A stretch of 64,000 nucleotides of DNA. Origin: Pseudomonas bananamidigenes (lineage in GTDB: Bacteria; Pseudomonadota; Gammaproteobacteria; Pseudomonadales; Pseudomonadaceae). The notes under the pieces were generated by a model. The model was not told where the DNA came from. It did no database searches and saw nothing but the letters and a program-made list of their open reading frames with translations. Below, piece after piece: positions 1-8,606 of this stretch. The number at the start of each line of letters is the position of its first letter. Within the stretch, counting starts at the first letter, position 1. The stretch spans positions 124,001-188,000 of the forward strand of contig NZ_LRUN01000022.1 in assembly GCF_001679645.1 (NCBI RefSeq). Direction: 5' to 3'. The position numbers were made by a program, and so were the translations under genes.

Positions 1-2
1 CC

Positions 3-1130
3 CAATTGATGAACACCGCCGCGATCTTCGCCGTGGGCTTTCTGATGCGCCCGATCGGTGGCTGGCTGATGGGCCTGTACGCCGACAAGGTCGGCCGCAA
101 GAAAGCGCTGATGGCCTCGGTGTACCTGATGTGCTTCGGCTCCTTGCTGATCGCCCTCAGCCCCGGTTATGAAACCATTGGCATCATCTCGCCGATCCTG
201 CTGGTGTTCGCCCGCTTGCTGCAAGGTCTGTCGGTCGGTGGCGAATACGGCACTTCGGCCACCTACCTGTCAGAAATGGCGACCAAGGAACGTCGCGGCT
301 TCTTCTCCAGTTTCCAGTACGTGACCCTGATTTCCGGCCAGCTCATCGCACTCGGCGTGCTGATCGTGCTGCAACAGATACTCACCACCGAACAGCTGTA
401 CGCCTGGGGCTGGCGCATTCCGTTCGCCATCGGCGCGCTGTGCGCCATCGTGGCGCTGTACCTGCGTCGCGGCATGGAAGAAACCGAATCCTTCGTGAAA
501 AAAGAGAAGTCCAGGGAAAGCGCCATGCGCACCCTGCTGCGTCACCCGAAGGAACTGCTCACCGTGGTCGGCCTGACCATGGGCGGTACGCTGGCGTTCT
601 ACACCTACACCACCTACATGCAGAAATACCTGGTGAACACCGTCGGCATGAGCATCTCCGACTCCACCACCATTTCGGCGGCCACGCTGTTCCTGTTCAT
701 GTGCCTGCAACCGATCATCGGCGGCCTGTCCGACAAGATCGGGCGTCGTCCGATTCTGATCGCCTTCGGCGTGCTCGGGACGATCTTCACCGTGCCGATC
801 CTGATGACCCTGCACACCATCCAGACCTGGTGGGGCGCGTTCTTCCTGATCATGGCGGCGCTGATCATCGTCAGCGGCTACACCTCGATCAACGCCGTGG
901 TGAAGGCCGAACTGTTCCCGACCGAGATCCGCGCCCTGGGCGTCGGCCTGCCGTACGCACTGACCGTATCGATTTTCGGCGGCACCGCCGAATACATCGC
1001 GCTGTGGTTCAAGAGCATCGGCATGGAAACCGGCTACTACTGGTACGTGACCGCGTGCATCGCGGTGTCCCTGCTGGTGTACATCACCATGAAAGACACC
1101 CGGAAACATTCGCGCATCGTCACTGACTGA
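3..1130 (+). CDS. MFS metabolite:H+ symporter, 5'-truncated
   Basis: The reading frame runs in from the left edge of the window, so the first ~55-60 residues of a ~430-residue protein are missing. It is a major facilitator superfamily permease of the metabolite:H+ symporter type (alpha-ketoglutarate permease KgtP / ProP / shikimate group), moving an organic acid or similar solute with protons across the inner membrane. The visible part begins in TM2 and shows the loop 2-3 signature G-x-x-A-D-K-x-G-R-K-K, then the ARLLQGLSVGGEYGTSATY stretch characteristic of this subgroup, the RIPFAIG segment and a second half with the cognate SDKIGRRP loop. The substrate cannot be read from sequence; the closest family resemblance is to KgtP-like 2-oxoglutarate permeases. 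It is followed directly by a REP pair, and the next gene is convergent. Confidence 0.85.
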   Translation, partial: QLMNTAAIFAVGFLMRPIGGWLMGLYADKVGRKKALMASVYLMCFGSLLIALSPGYETIGIISPILLVFARLLQGLSVGGEYGTSATYLSEMATKERRGFFSSFQYVTLISGQLIALGVLIVLQQILTTEQLYAWGWRIPFAIGALCAIVALYLRRGMEETESFVKKEKSRESAMRTLLRHPKELLTVVGLTMGGTLAFYTYTTYMQKYLVNTVGMSISDSTTISAATLFLFMCLQPIIGGLSDKIGRRPILIAFGVLGTIFTVPILMTLHTIQTWWGAFFLIMAALIIVSGYTSINAVVKAELFPTEIRALGVGLPYALTVSIFGGTAEYIALWFKSIGMETGYYWYVTACIAVSLLVYITMKDTRKHSRIVTD

Positions 1131-1171
1131 TCGGGTTTATTCAGCCACTGCAATGGTGGCTGTTCTGGCCC

Positions 1172-1243
1172 CATCGCGAGCAAGCTCGCTCCCACATTGG
1201 ATCGGCGTACAACTGACCCTGTGGGAGCGAGCTTGCTCGCGAT
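1172..1243. repeat. REP pair (inverted)
   Basis: Two copies of the ~23-nt palindrome GTGGGAGCGAGCTTGCTCGC lie in opposite orientation at about 1173-1196 and 1220-1243, forming a REP doublet between convergent genes. The same element recurs at about 9.5, 12.5, 16.5, 26.3 and 61.3 kb in this window. Doublets like this are typical of P. fluorescens-group genomes. Confidence 0.85.
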
Positions 1244-1259
1244 TGAAGTCACCTCGATA

Positions 1260-2018
1260 TCAGGACAACTCGGCAACGCCCTGTTTACCGCCATAACGCT
1301 TCTGCGCATAAGACGCGCCCACGATCATCACCAGCAGAATCCCCCCCAGCACCGCCGACGAACCGATGGTGCCAAAATCCAGACCGCCCTTCTCATGGGA
1401 CTTGGTCATCAAGTCGCCCAGGGTCGCGCCAAACGGCCGGGTCAGCACGAACGCCACCCAGAACAGCGCGACGGTCGAAATCTTCGTGAAGTACTTGAGC
1501 AGCACCACCACGGCAATCGCCGAGCCGATCAACAGCGCGCCGCCGGCAAAGCCCAGGCCCGAGTCGTCCGCCAGGTAATCGCCGAGCGCGGTGCCCAGAG
1601 TGTTGGAGAACAGGATCGCCATCCAGTAGAACATCTCGCCGCGAAAGCTCTGCACCTTGGTGACATTGAGCGAGTCGCCGCTCAGGCGCCACGCCGCAAA
1701 AATTGCCAGCAGGATCGCGATCAGGATCATGGAACCGGTGGCATAGCCCAGCTCCAGCGTGCGGTCCATGAAGTCGGACATGGTGGTACCGGCGGTGCTG
1801 GTCGACAGGATCACGATCCAGTACAGCAGCGGCTTGTAAGTCCTGGACATCAGTTGCGTGACCAGCGTCAGGACGAACACGCTGATGAGGATCAGCGAGC
1901 TCATCGCATAGCCGACGTTGAGGGTCATCGACAGCAAATCCCCTGCGGTTTCCCCGAGGGTCGTCGCGCAGATTTTCATGACCCAGAAGGCCAGGGTGAT
2001 TTGAGGCAGTTTGTTCAT
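1260..2018 (-). CDS. DUF347/COG4705-type integral membrane protein
   Basis: A 252-residue integral membrane protein built from four internal repeats. Each repeat carries a (T/S)-x-x-(G/S)-D core: ETAGD at 23-27, TTMSD at 78-82, TALGD at 143-147 and ATLGD at 198-202, spaced about 55-65 residues. This is the arrangement of the DUF347 repeat (COG4705, membrane-anchored protein of unknown function). About eight hydrophobic segments are visible, so it is an inner-membrane protein; four acidic residues embedded in repeated helices suggest ion or small-solute handling, which is inference only. I chose the ATG at 2018, preceded by GGAG at 11 nt; a TTG three codons upstream is in frame but too close to that Shine-Dalgarno. 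It is convergent with the MFS gene and has no obvious operon partner. Confidence 0.75.
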   Translation of the reverse strand: MNKLPQITLAFWVMKICATTLGETAGDLLSMTLNVGYAMSSLILISVFVLTLVTQLMSRTYKPLLYWIVILSTSTAGTTMSDFMDRTLELGYATGSMILIAILLAIFAAWRLSGDSLNVTKVQSFRGEMFYWMAILFSNTLGTALGDYLADDSGLGFAGGALLIGSAIAVVVLLKYFTKISTVALFWVAFVLTRPFGATLGDLMTKSHEKGGLDFGTIGSSAVLGGILLVMIVGASYAQKRYGGKQGVAELS

Positions 2019-2363
2019 TGCAAGCAAAGCTCCAGTGTGTGACGGCCGGTTCTTGGTTTTCTGGCCGCCGGCAGACTGGCGTTGCGAGGGTGAAAAACCG
2101 GTCGGGAATGTATGAAAAATCTGTCACACAAGCCAAAAGCGGCGATTAATCACCGGTTAATGCCCCTGCCGCATCCTCTACCTGCCTGATCGATTGACTG
2201 CGCGTCGCTCGCTCCCACGACGAAGCGAATTGAATGCGCCGCACTTAATATCTAGTTAATCGATTGTTTTTAGCATTATTTTGCGCTTTTTAATCAATTT
2301 AGTTGGCGTAGCATAAATCCCATGCAAGACATCGCCAACGACTAACGATTCTGGAGAACGACC
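2019..2363. other. 345-bp intergenic region, AT-rich near its right end
   Basis: Between the divergent DUF347 gene and the repeat-protein gene. It contains no convincing ORF. The right part (about 2245-2320) is markedly AT-rich for this genome and ends in a GGAG ribosome site 10 nt before the ATG at 2364, so it probably carries the promoter of the repeat-protein gene. I cannot assign -35 and -10 boxes with confidence. Confidence 0.5.
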
Positions 2364-2681
2364 ATGAAAACCAAACTGATCCTCGCCCTGACCCTGTCCG
2401 TACTGGCTGCCAACACCTTCGCCGCCGATGGCTCGGACAAAACCAAGTCCGCCGATTTCATTTCCGGCGCCAGCGCCGCCATCGAAACCCGCCACTCGGG
2501 CGCCTACGCCGCCGACGGTTTCGATAAAACCAACGTCGGCAAAGCCGTTGCGGCCGATGGCTTCGACAAGACCGGTACGGCTGCAGCCGTTGCGGCTGAC
2601 GGTTTCGACAAGACCGGCACCGCCGCTGCCCTCGCTGCCGACGGTTTCGACAAAACCGGTACCGCCGCAGCCATCAGCTGA
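2364..2681 (+). CDS. small secreted protein with ADGFDKTGTAAA repeats
   Basis: A 105-residue protein with a clear Sec signal peptide (MKTK, hydrophobic core, then A-N-T-F-A with cleavage expected before ADG). The mature part is low complexity. It holds five copies of the motif A-D-G-(F/S)-D-K-T; the last three are near-perfect 15-residue tandem units (ADGFDKTGTAAA plus a variable three-residue linker), mirrored by 45-nt DNA repeats at about 2545-2675. No cysteines and no catalytic motif. I do not recognise a function. An exported, repetitive, Asp/Gly/Lys/Thr-rich peptide could be a periplasmic stress protein, an ion-binding peptide or a matrix/fibre component; none of these is shown. It is monocistronic, preceded by GGAG at about 10 nt and followed by a hairpin terminator. 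Confidence 0.75.
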   Translation: MKTKLILALTLSVLAANTFAADGSDKTKSADFISGASAAIETRHSGAYAADGFDKTNVGKAVAADGFDKTGTAAAVAADGFDKTGTAAALAADGFDKTGTAAAIS

Positions 2682-2700
2682 TCGGCGAATGCAGACACCG

Positions 2701-2730
2701 AAGCCCGGCCATTGCCGGGCTTGTTCATTT
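2701..2730 (+). terminator. hairpin terminator after the repeat-protein gene
   Basis: AAGCCCGGC-CATT-GCCGGGCTT-like stem-loop about 20 nt after the stop codon, followed by a T-containing tract. It is placed to end the transcript of the secreted repeat protein. Confidence 0.6.
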
Positions 2731-2810
2731 CTGCAGAACCTGCATTTGATCTTCGCAGGCTGGACTTGCACTATTGCCCGCTTCCGAAAGCCTTCAGGAA
2801 CACCCTCGCC

Positions 2811-3440
2811 ATGTCCGATGACATCCATTTCTATGAACCGGCCAACGGCCACGGTCTGCCCCATGATCCGTTCAACGCCATCGTCGGCCCGCGTCCCATC
2901 GGCTGGATTTCTTCGCAGGATGCCGAGGGTCGGCTGAACCTGGCGCCCTACAGTTTTTTCAACGCGTTCAACTACATTCCGCCGATCATCGGGTTCTCCA
3001 GCGTCGGACGCAAAGACAGCCTGAACAACATCGAGCAGACCGGCGAGTTCGTCTGGAACCTCGCCACCCGGCCATTGGCCGAGCAGATGAACCAGAGCTG
3101 CGCGGCGGTCGCGCCCGAGGTCAACGAGTTCGAACTGGCGGGTCTGACGCCGGTGGCGTCGAAGGTGATTGCCGTGCCGCGCGTGGCCGAAAGCCCGGTG
3201 TCCTTCGAGTGCAAGGTCACGCAGATCATTCAGTTGCAGCGCGCCGACGGCGAGACGGTGCCGAGCTGGCTGGTGCTCGGCGAGGTGGTCGCCGTGCACA
3301 TTGCCAAATGGCTGTTGAAGGACGGGATCTACGACACCGCCGCCGCAGAACCGATTCTGCGCGGCGGCGGGCCGGCGGACTACTTCCAGCTGGGGCCGGA
3401 AGCCTTGTTCAAGATGTGGCGCCCGGGCGCCGTCAAGTAA
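2811..3440 (+). CDS. flavin reductase-like (FMN-binding split-barrel) protein
   Basis: A 209-residue soluble protein of the flavin reductase / DIM6-NTAB family, which binds FMN in a split barrel and typically supplies reduced flavin or acts on small substrates. The N-terminal third has the family's hallmark run: P-F-N-A-I-V-G-P-R-P-I-G-W-I-S-S, then G-R-L-N-L-A-P-Y-S-F-F-N-A-F (residues ~18-50), followed by P-P-I-I-G-F-S and K-D-S-L-N-N-I, which line the flavin site in homologues. The start is the ATG at 2811 with AGGA about 11 nt upstream; the frame is open further upstream but crosses the preceding terminator. No monooxygenase partner lies next to it, so its specific role is unassigned. Confidence 0.8.
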   Translation: MSDDIHFYEPANGHGLPHDPFNAIVGPRPIGWISSQDAEGRLNLAPYSFFNAFNYIPPIIGFSSVGRKDSLNNIEQTGEFVWNLATRPLAEQMNQSCAAVAPEVNEFELAGLTPVASKVIAVPRVAESPVSFECKVTQIIQLQRADGETVPSWLVLGEVVAVHIAKWLLKDGIYDTAAAEPILRGGGPADYFQLGPEALFKMWRPGAVK

Positions 3441-3446
3441 ACGGAG

Positions 3447-3689
3447 TTACCAGATCAGCTCGGCGTCATCAGTGACGCCCTTGAGCTTGTCCAGCTCATT
3501 GATGGCCGCTTCATCGGCGGCGATGGCACCAGGGAATACCTGGTCATTCAACAGTTTGTGAAAGCGTGGCGCACCGCCGTCAACCAGGGCCTTGACCGCG
3601 ATTGCCGCGAAATAACCCTTGTTGCTGCCCAACTCGACGGGGACTACAGCGGAAACCGCTTCGAAGTGTTCGAATTCTTTACGTGCCAT
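3447..3689 (-). CDS. small conserved-looking hypothetical protein
   Basis: An 80-residue soluble, acidic protein with no signal peptide or membrane segment. An AGGA sits 8 nt before the ATG, and GC3-rich codon use matches the neighbours, which supports a real gene. I do not recognise the family. It ends 6 bp from the convergent flavin reductase-like gene and lies 41 bp downstream of the ABM-domain gene on the same strand, so the two small genes probably form one transcript. Confidence 0.6.
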   Translation of the reverse strand: MARKEFEHFEAVSAVVPVELGSNKGYFAAIAVKALVDGGAPRFHKLLNDQVFPGAIAADEAAINELDKLKGVTDDAELIW

Positions 3690-3730
3690 GTCGCAGGTCC
3701 TGGCTGTCAGATAGGTCGGCCATTAAACCC

Positions 3731-4084
3731 TCAACCGGCGAGTTTGTGTATCGGCGCGCAACCCTGGCCCGGCGCCTGCGCCGCCGACACGTCTTTAAAC
3801 GTATGGAAATCCAGGCTGTTGACCACCAGGTCCTGCACCAGCTCGGCAAACACTTCCATTGACGGGCTGCTGAAATAGGCGGTCATCGACTGTTGGTTGC
3901 TCCAGAAACCGGAAACCAGCCACAGCTCGGGATCACACTGTGAATGCTGCAGGGAAAAGCTCAGGCAACCGGCGGCGGCACGGGACGGTTCGATCAGCGC
4001 GCTCAGGCGCATGCCGAGTTCCGCCGAACGCCCGGCGCGCGCTCGAACGAAGGCCATATGACTGACGGGAATCTGCTTGGACAT
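3731..4084 (-). CDS. ABM-domain (antibiotic biosynthesis monooxygenase-like) protein
   Basis: A 117-residue protein that looks like a single alpha/beta dimeric ferredoxin-like ABM domain: an initial strand (HMAFVRARAG), a helix containing R-x-S-A-E-L-G, a G-C-L-S-F-S-L strand, then E-L-W-L-V-S-G-F-W-S-N-Q-Q-S-M and a helix ending in F-A-E-L-V. Members are small dimeric enzymes or quinol/reactive-species scavengers; the substrate cannot be predicted. The start at 4084 is supported by GGGAGG 7 nt upstream; a longer in-frame extension to 4195 lacks such a site. It is divergent from the AraC-family gene at 4420 and likely co-transcribed with the 80-residue gene downstream. Confidence 0.7.
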   Translation of the reverse strand: MSKQIPVSHMAFVRARAGRSAELGMRLSALIEPSRAAAGCLSFSLQHSQCDPELWLVSGFWSNQQSMTAYFSSPSMEVFAELVQDLVVNSLDFHTFKDVSAAQAPGQGCAPIHKLAG

Positions 4085-4419
4085 GTTCAACCCTCCCAGG
4101 GAGTCGCGTGGCAGCCGGGGACGGGCTGCGACAGGATCCAAGGTTAAGGGCCGGGCAATGCTCGCCGTTAGTCGATTCCTGCCGTCGCATTGCACAATCC
4201 TGCGAGACTGTCTTTCAGACCTGTAACAGATCGTGAATCGCTGTCACTGTCCTGTCACACCGGTTTCGAGCAAGTTTTCCGCAATGCGCCCTGTCATGTC
4301 TGGGCAGGCACGCAACGCCATGCAGGATCAGGCAAGCATTTCGCAGGATGTGTCTACCGCTTGCGCTTGCACAAACTTATGCTCTGCTCCCATTCCATCC
4401 CTTGCCGAGGAGGCTGTGC

Positions 4420-5349
4420 ATGACGTCATTCGATCGTTTTCAGGCGCCGCCGGATGCCGACATGGAAAAGCAACGCGAGGAACTGGCGGCGATCATTCGT
4501 CGCAACACGTCCGAAGATGGCAGTTATGCCACCGCTGTCGGCTCGCTGTTCATGTCGCGCCACACAAAATCCCACGAATTCGCCCCGGTGCTCGCGCAAC
4601 CGGCGCTGTGCATCATGGCCCAGGGTCGCAAAGAGGTGCGGCTGGCGGACGAATACTTCAATTACGATCCACTGAATTATCTGGTGGTCTCGGTTTCGAT
4701 GCCGCTGAGCGGGCGGGTGGTGAATGTCTCGCCCGAAGAGCCGATCCTCGCCGTACGCCTGGACATCGATCCGGCGGAGATCACCGCACTGATCGCCGAT
4801 GCCGGCCCGATGGGCGTGCCGACCCGGCCCACCGGTCGCGGTCTGTATGTGGAAAAGATCGACAGCGCGATGCTCGATGCGGTGCTGCGTCTGGCCCGTC
4901 TGCTCGACACGCCGAAAGACATCGCCATGCTCGCGCCGCTGATCCGCCGGGAGATTCTCTATCGCCTGCTGCGCAGTCCGCAGGGCCATCGGCTCTACGA
5001 AATCGCCATCGCCAACAGCCAGAGCCACCGCATCAGCCAGGCGATCAAATGGCTCAACGGCAACTTCGAACAGCCGCTGCGCATCGATGATCTGGCGAAG
5101 GAAGTGAACCTCAGCGTCTCGACCCTGCATCACCGGTTCAAGGCGATGACGGCGATGAGTCCGTTGCAGTATCAAAAGCAATTGCGCCTGCAAGAGGCGC
5201 GGCGCTTGATGCTGGCTGAAGGACTGGAAGCCTCGGCAGCCGGGTATCGGGTGGGTTATGAAAGCCCGTCGCAGTTCAGCCGCGAGTACAGCCGTTTGTT
5301 CGGCGCGCCACCATTGCGGGATCTGGCGCGCCTGCGCTTGAGTGTCTGA
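4420..5349 (+). CDS. AraC-family regulator with AraC_N domain
   Basis: A 309-residue transcription factor. Residues ~30-195 form the AraC-type N-terminal arm/cupin domain found with PF06719 (A-P-V-L-A-Q-P-A-L-C-I-M-A-Q-G-R-K-E, then Y-L-V-V-S-V-x-M-P-L-S-G). Residues ~205-300 are the double helix-turn-helix DNA-binding domain (AIKWLNGNFEQPLRIDDLAKEV, then L-H-H-R-F-K, S-P-L-Q-Y-Q-K-x-L-R-L-Q-E-A-R-R and GYESPSQFSREYSRLFG). The start has a strong GAGGAGG 7-9 nt upstream. It is divergent from the ABM gene and convergent with the aldehyde dehydrogenase. Regulators of this subtype often control an adjacent oxidoreductase, so either neighbour may be its target; that is inference. Confidence 0.85.
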   Translation: MTSFDRFQAPPDADMEKQREELAAIIRRNTSEDGSYATAVGSLFMSRHTKSHEFAPVLAQPALCIMAQGRKEVRLADEYFNYDPLNYLVVSVSMPLSGRVVNVSPEEPILAVRLDIDPAEITALIADAGPMGVPTRPTGRGLYVEKIDSAMLDAVLRLARLLDTPKDIAMLAPLIRREILYRLLRSPQGHRLYEIAIANSQSHRISQAIKWLNGNFEQPLRIDDLAKEVNLSVSTLHHRFKAMTAMSPLQYQKQLRLQEARRLMLAEGLEASAAGYRVGYESPSQFSREYSRLFGAPPLRDLARLRLSV

Positions 5350-5355
5350 AAATGA

Positions 5356-5375
5356 CCTCCCCTTTTCAGGGGAGG
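5356..5375. terminator. hairpin between convergent genes
   Basis: CCTCCCC-TTTT-GGGGAGG-type perfect stem-loop in the 32-bp gap between the AraC-family and aldehyde dehydrogenase stop codons. There is no strong T-run, so it may be a bidirectional attenuating hairpin and not a classical terminator. Confidence 0.5.
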
Positions 5376-5381
5376 ATGCGA

Positions 5382-6830
5382 TCAAAGCGCGCGAACCACG
5401 TGTTTGATTTCCTGGAATGACGCCAGACCCCATGGCCCCAATTCGCGACCGATGCTGCTCTGTTTGTAACCACCCCACGCGGTCTGCGGGAAGATCACCT
5501 GCGGCGCGTTGACCCACACCATCCCGGCCTGAAGGGCGTTGGCGACGCGTTCCGCCGTATCGCCATTGCGCGTGACCACGCTGGCCACAAGACCGAACTG
5601 GCTGTCGTTGGCCAGGGCAATCGCCTCGGCTTCCGAAGCAAAACTGCGCACGCAGATCACCGGGCCGAAGATTTCTTCACACCACAGCGCACTGTCGAGG
5701 GGCACTTCGGTGAAGATCGTCGGCTGCAAGAAATAGCCGCGCGGCAGATCCGCAGGGCGATTGCCGCCACAGATCAGCCTGGCACCGGCGCTCAGTCCAC
5801 GGTCGATGTGGCCGAGCACTCGCTGGTACTGCGCCTGATTGACCAGTGCGCCCATCTCGACGTCCGGATCGAACGGATCGGCCACGCGGATTTTCTCCGC
5901 ACGGACCTTCAGACGAATCAGGAATTCATCGGCCACTTCATCGGCGACCAGCACCCGGCTGGTGGCCGAGCACATCTGCCCGGCGTTGAAGAAACCGCCG
6001 CCGCAGGCCAGCTCCACCGCCAGATCAAGGTCGGCGTCTTCCAGGATCAGCAGCGAGGATTTGCCGCCCAGTTCCAGGCTCACCCCCTTCACGGTTTCTG
6101 CGGCGCGCTGCATCACCTGCACACCGACGGCGTTGCTGCCGGTGAAGGACACCTTGGCGATGCGCGGATCCGCCGACAGCGGCGCACCGACAGCCAGACC
6201 GGTGCCGCACACCAGGTTGAACACGCCGTTTGGCAGACCGGATTCGGCAATGATGGCCGCCAGTTCCAGTTCCGGCAACGGCGTGACTTCCGATGGCTTG
6301 AGCACCACGCAGCAACCGGCGGCCAGGGCCGGGGCGAGTTTCCACGCGGTGGTCACCATCGGGAAATTCCACGGCACGATCAGCCCGACCACCCCGCACG
6401 GCTCGCGACGCAGACGTGCGCTGAAGTCGTCGCCGGGCAGCGGCACGTTGCTGTCCTGTTTTGCATCGAGGCCTTCGGCGAGTCCGGCGTAGTACTCGAA
6501 CGTGGCGATCACGTCGTCGACATCGATGCCCGCTTCGAACAGCGGTTTGCCGTTGTTGCTCGACTGCAACTTCATCAAATGTTCGCGGCCATTGCGCACG
6601 CCATTGGCGATGTTGCGCAGGATCACCGCTCGTTCGGTCCCGGTGGTTTTCGACCAGCCCTTGAAGGCTTCGGTCGCTGCCGTTACCGCTTGATTGACGG
6701 CACTTTCATCACCGCCGTTGACCGTGGTCAGCAGCGCTTCGGTGGCCGGGTTGATGACGCGCAGGTGTTCGCGACCGGCGGACCATTGGCCGTTGATGTA
6801 CAGGCCGTCGAGTGTGGTCGGGAAATTCAT
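5382..6830 (-). CDS. NAD(P)-dependent aldehyde dehydrogenase, probably 4-guanidinobutyraldehyde-type
   Basis: A 482-residue class I/II aldehyde dehydrogenase. All catalytic elements are present: PWNFP with the oxyanion Asn155, the cofactor region K-P-S-E (178-181), FTGS (229-232), LELGGKS with general base Glu253, and NAGQMC with nucleophile Cys287. Two adjacent ATGs (6833, 6830) overlap the aruI stop as ATGATGA, so translation is coupled. Because the upstream gene encodes a 2-ketoarginine decarboxylase, whose product is 4-guanidinobutyraldehyde, the simplest inference is that this enzyme oxidises that aldehyde to 4-guanidinobutyrate. Sequence alone would also fit a betaine-aldehyde or aromatic-aldehyde dehydrogenase. 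The active site is complete, so it is expected to be functional. Confidence 0.85.
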   Translation of the reverse strand: MNFPTTLDGLYINGQWSAGREHLRVINPATEALLTTVNGGDESAVNQAVTAATEAFKGWSKTTGTERAVILRNIANGVRNGREHLMKLQSSNNGKPLFEAGIDVDDVIATFEYYAGLAEGLDAKQDSNVPLPGDDFSARLRREPCGVVGLIVPWNFPMVTTAWKLAPALAAGCCVVLKPSEVTPLPELELAAIIAESGLPNGVFNLVCGTGLAVGAPLSADPRIAKVSFTGSNAVGVQVMQRAAETVKGVSLELGGKSSLLILEDADLDLAVELACGGGFFNAGQMCSATSRVLVADEVADEFLIRLKVRAEKIRVADPFDPDVEMGALVNQAQYQRVLGHIDRGLSAGARLICGGNRPADLPRGYFLQPTIFTEVPLDSALWCEEIFGPVICVRSFASEAEAIALANDSQFGLVASVVTRNGDTAERVANALQAGMVWVNAPQVIFPQTAWGGYKQSSIGRELGPWGLASFQEIKHVVRAL

Positions 6831-8467
6831 CATTGGGCCACCGCCTTCATCCATTGGGTCTGGTCGATTTCGATCAGGGTCGGGCCCTGACGATCGCTGG
6901 CAGCGCGCAGTGCACCGCGCAGGTGTTCGGCCGAGCTGATCGCTTGCGCCGCACACCCCAGGGCCTTGGCCACGCCGATGAAGTCCGGGGTGTAGATGTC
7001 CACGCCCACCGGTTCGATGGCGCGGTTGACCATGTATTTCTTGATCTCTTCGTAACCCTGGTTATTCCACAGCAGGATGATCACCGGGGTGCGCGCCTCA
7101 ACGGCGCTGGCCAGTTCCGACAGGGTGAATTGCAGACCGCCGTCGCCGATCAGGCACACCACCGGCGGACGTGCGCCGTGTTCCGGATGGCCGCCGAGCC
7201 AAGCGCCAATCGCCGCCGGCAAGGCATAACCGAGCGTGCCGTAACCGGTGGACGAGTTGAACCAGCGGCGCGGGCGCTCCGGGTTGAAGGTCAGGTTGCC
7301 GGTGTACACCGGTTGCGTGGAGTCGCCGACGAACACCGCATCCGGCAGTTCGTCCAGTACGGTTTCGAGGAAGCGGGTCTGGGCCAGCGTCGGGGCGTCC
7401 CAGGTCGCTGCCAGGTCTTCACGCAGACGGGCGGCTCGCACTTGGCCCCAATCGTTGCAGCGTTCTGCCAGCGCTTTGTGCGACAGCGCACCAAGCAGCG
7501 CTTGCGCTGCGTTGCGCGAGTCGGCGACCAGCGCCACATGTGGCGGGTAGTTGCGCACGGTCTGGTCGGGATCGATGTCCACGCGCAGCAGCTTGCCGGG
7601 GATTTCGAAACCGCCGGCGAAGGTCACGTCGTAGTCGGTTTCCGCCAGCTCGGTGCCGATCGCCAGCACCACGTCGGCATCGGCCACCAGGGCGCGGGTC
7701 GCTACCAGGCTTTGGGTCGAGCCGATCAACAGCGGATGGCTGGAGGGCAGCATGCCTTTGGCGTTGATGGTCAGGGCTACCGGCGCATCAAGCCGCTCCG
7801 CCAGAGCGGTGAGTTCGGCAGCGGCATCGATGGCACCGCCACCGGCGAGGATCAGCGGACGCCGGGCGTCGGCCAGCAGTTCGGCCATGCGGCTCACGGC
7901 GGCCGGCGCGGCACCGGCGCGGTCGATGTTGACCGGCACGCTGGTCAGCAGTTCGTCGGCTTCTTCGACCAGCACGTCCAGCGGAATTTCGATGTGCACC
8001 GGACGCGGACGCCCGGCCTGGAACAATGCGAACGCACGGGCCAGTACACCCGGCAATTCGGACGCCGACATCAGCGTGTGGGAGAACGCCGCCACACCGC
8101 CGACCAGCGCGCTCTGGTTCGGCAGTTCATGCAGCTTGCCGCGACCGCCGCCCAATTGGCTGCGCGACTGCACGCTGGAGATCACCAGCATAGGGATCGA
8201 ATCGGCGTAAGCCTGACCCATGGCGGTGGTGATGTTGGTCATGCCCGGGCCGGTGATGATGAAGCACACACCCGGCTTGCCGCTGGTGCGGGCGTAGCCG
8301 TCGGCCATGAAACCGGCGCCTTGCTCGTGACGCGGAGTCACATGGTTGATGCTCGAACGGGCCAGCCCGCGATACAGCTCCACGGTATGCACCCCGGGAA
8401 TGCCGAACACCTGCTCGACCCCGTAACCTTCGAGTAACTTGACCAGTACTTCGCCACACGTCGCCAT
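6830..8467 (-). CDS. aruI: 5-guanidino-2-oxopentanoate (2-ketoarginine) decarboxylase
   Basis: A 545-residue thiamine-diphosphate enzyme. The three usual ThDP domains are visible: an N-terminal PYR domain with catalytic Glu48 in P-R-H-E-Q-G-A-G-F-M-A-D-G-Y-A-R, a central domain (~190-330), and a C-terminal PP domain with the GDG...N motif (Gly441-Asp-Gly443, Asn468-Asn469) that binds Mg-ThDP. It lacks the quinone/FAD-specific features of acetolactate synthase partners, and I recognise it as AruI-like, the second step of the arginine transaminase route (2-ketoarginine to 4-guanidinobutyraldehyde plus CO2). No aruH-like transaminase is in the window. It overlaps the aldehyde dehydrogenase start and is divergent from the LysR-family gene at 8607. 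A benzoylformate-decarboxylase-like role is a less likely alternative. Confidence 0.8.
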   Translation of the reverse strand: MATCGEVLVKLLEGYGVEQVFGIPGVHTVELYRGLARSSINHVTPRHEQGAGFMADGYARTSGKPGVCFIITGPGMTNITTAMGQAYADSIPMLVISSVQSRSQLGGGRGKLHELPNQSALVGGVAAFSHTLMSASELPGVLARAFALFQAGRPRPVHIEIPLDVLVEEADELLTSVPVNIDRAGAAPAAVSRMAELLADARRPLILAGGGAIDAAAELTALAERLDAPVALTINAKGMLPSSHPLLIGSTQSLVATRALVADADVVLAIGTELAETDYDVTFAGGFEIPGKLLRVDIDPDQTVRNYPPHVALVADSRNAAQALLGALSHKALAERCNDWGQVRAARLREDLAATWDAPTLAQTRFLETVLDELPDAVFVGDSTQPVYTGNLTFNPERPRRWFNSSTGYGTLGYALPAAIGAWLGGHPEHGARPPVVCLIGDGGLQFTLSELASAVEARTPVIILLWNNQGYEEIKKYMVNRAIEPVGVDIYTPDFIGVAKALGCAAQAISSAEHLRGALRAASDRQGPTLIEIDQTQWMKAVAQ

Positions 8468-8606
8468 GTCTTTGCCCTTCTTGTTCGTTGAGGCACCGGT
8501 CTTTAAAGGGACCGATGATTGGCCTCATTGAAACGGGCGACCCGTAGCCGCAACAATCGATAAAAGCTCATACTAGCCATGTCCTCACGTCATGGCTTGG
8601 ATCCAC

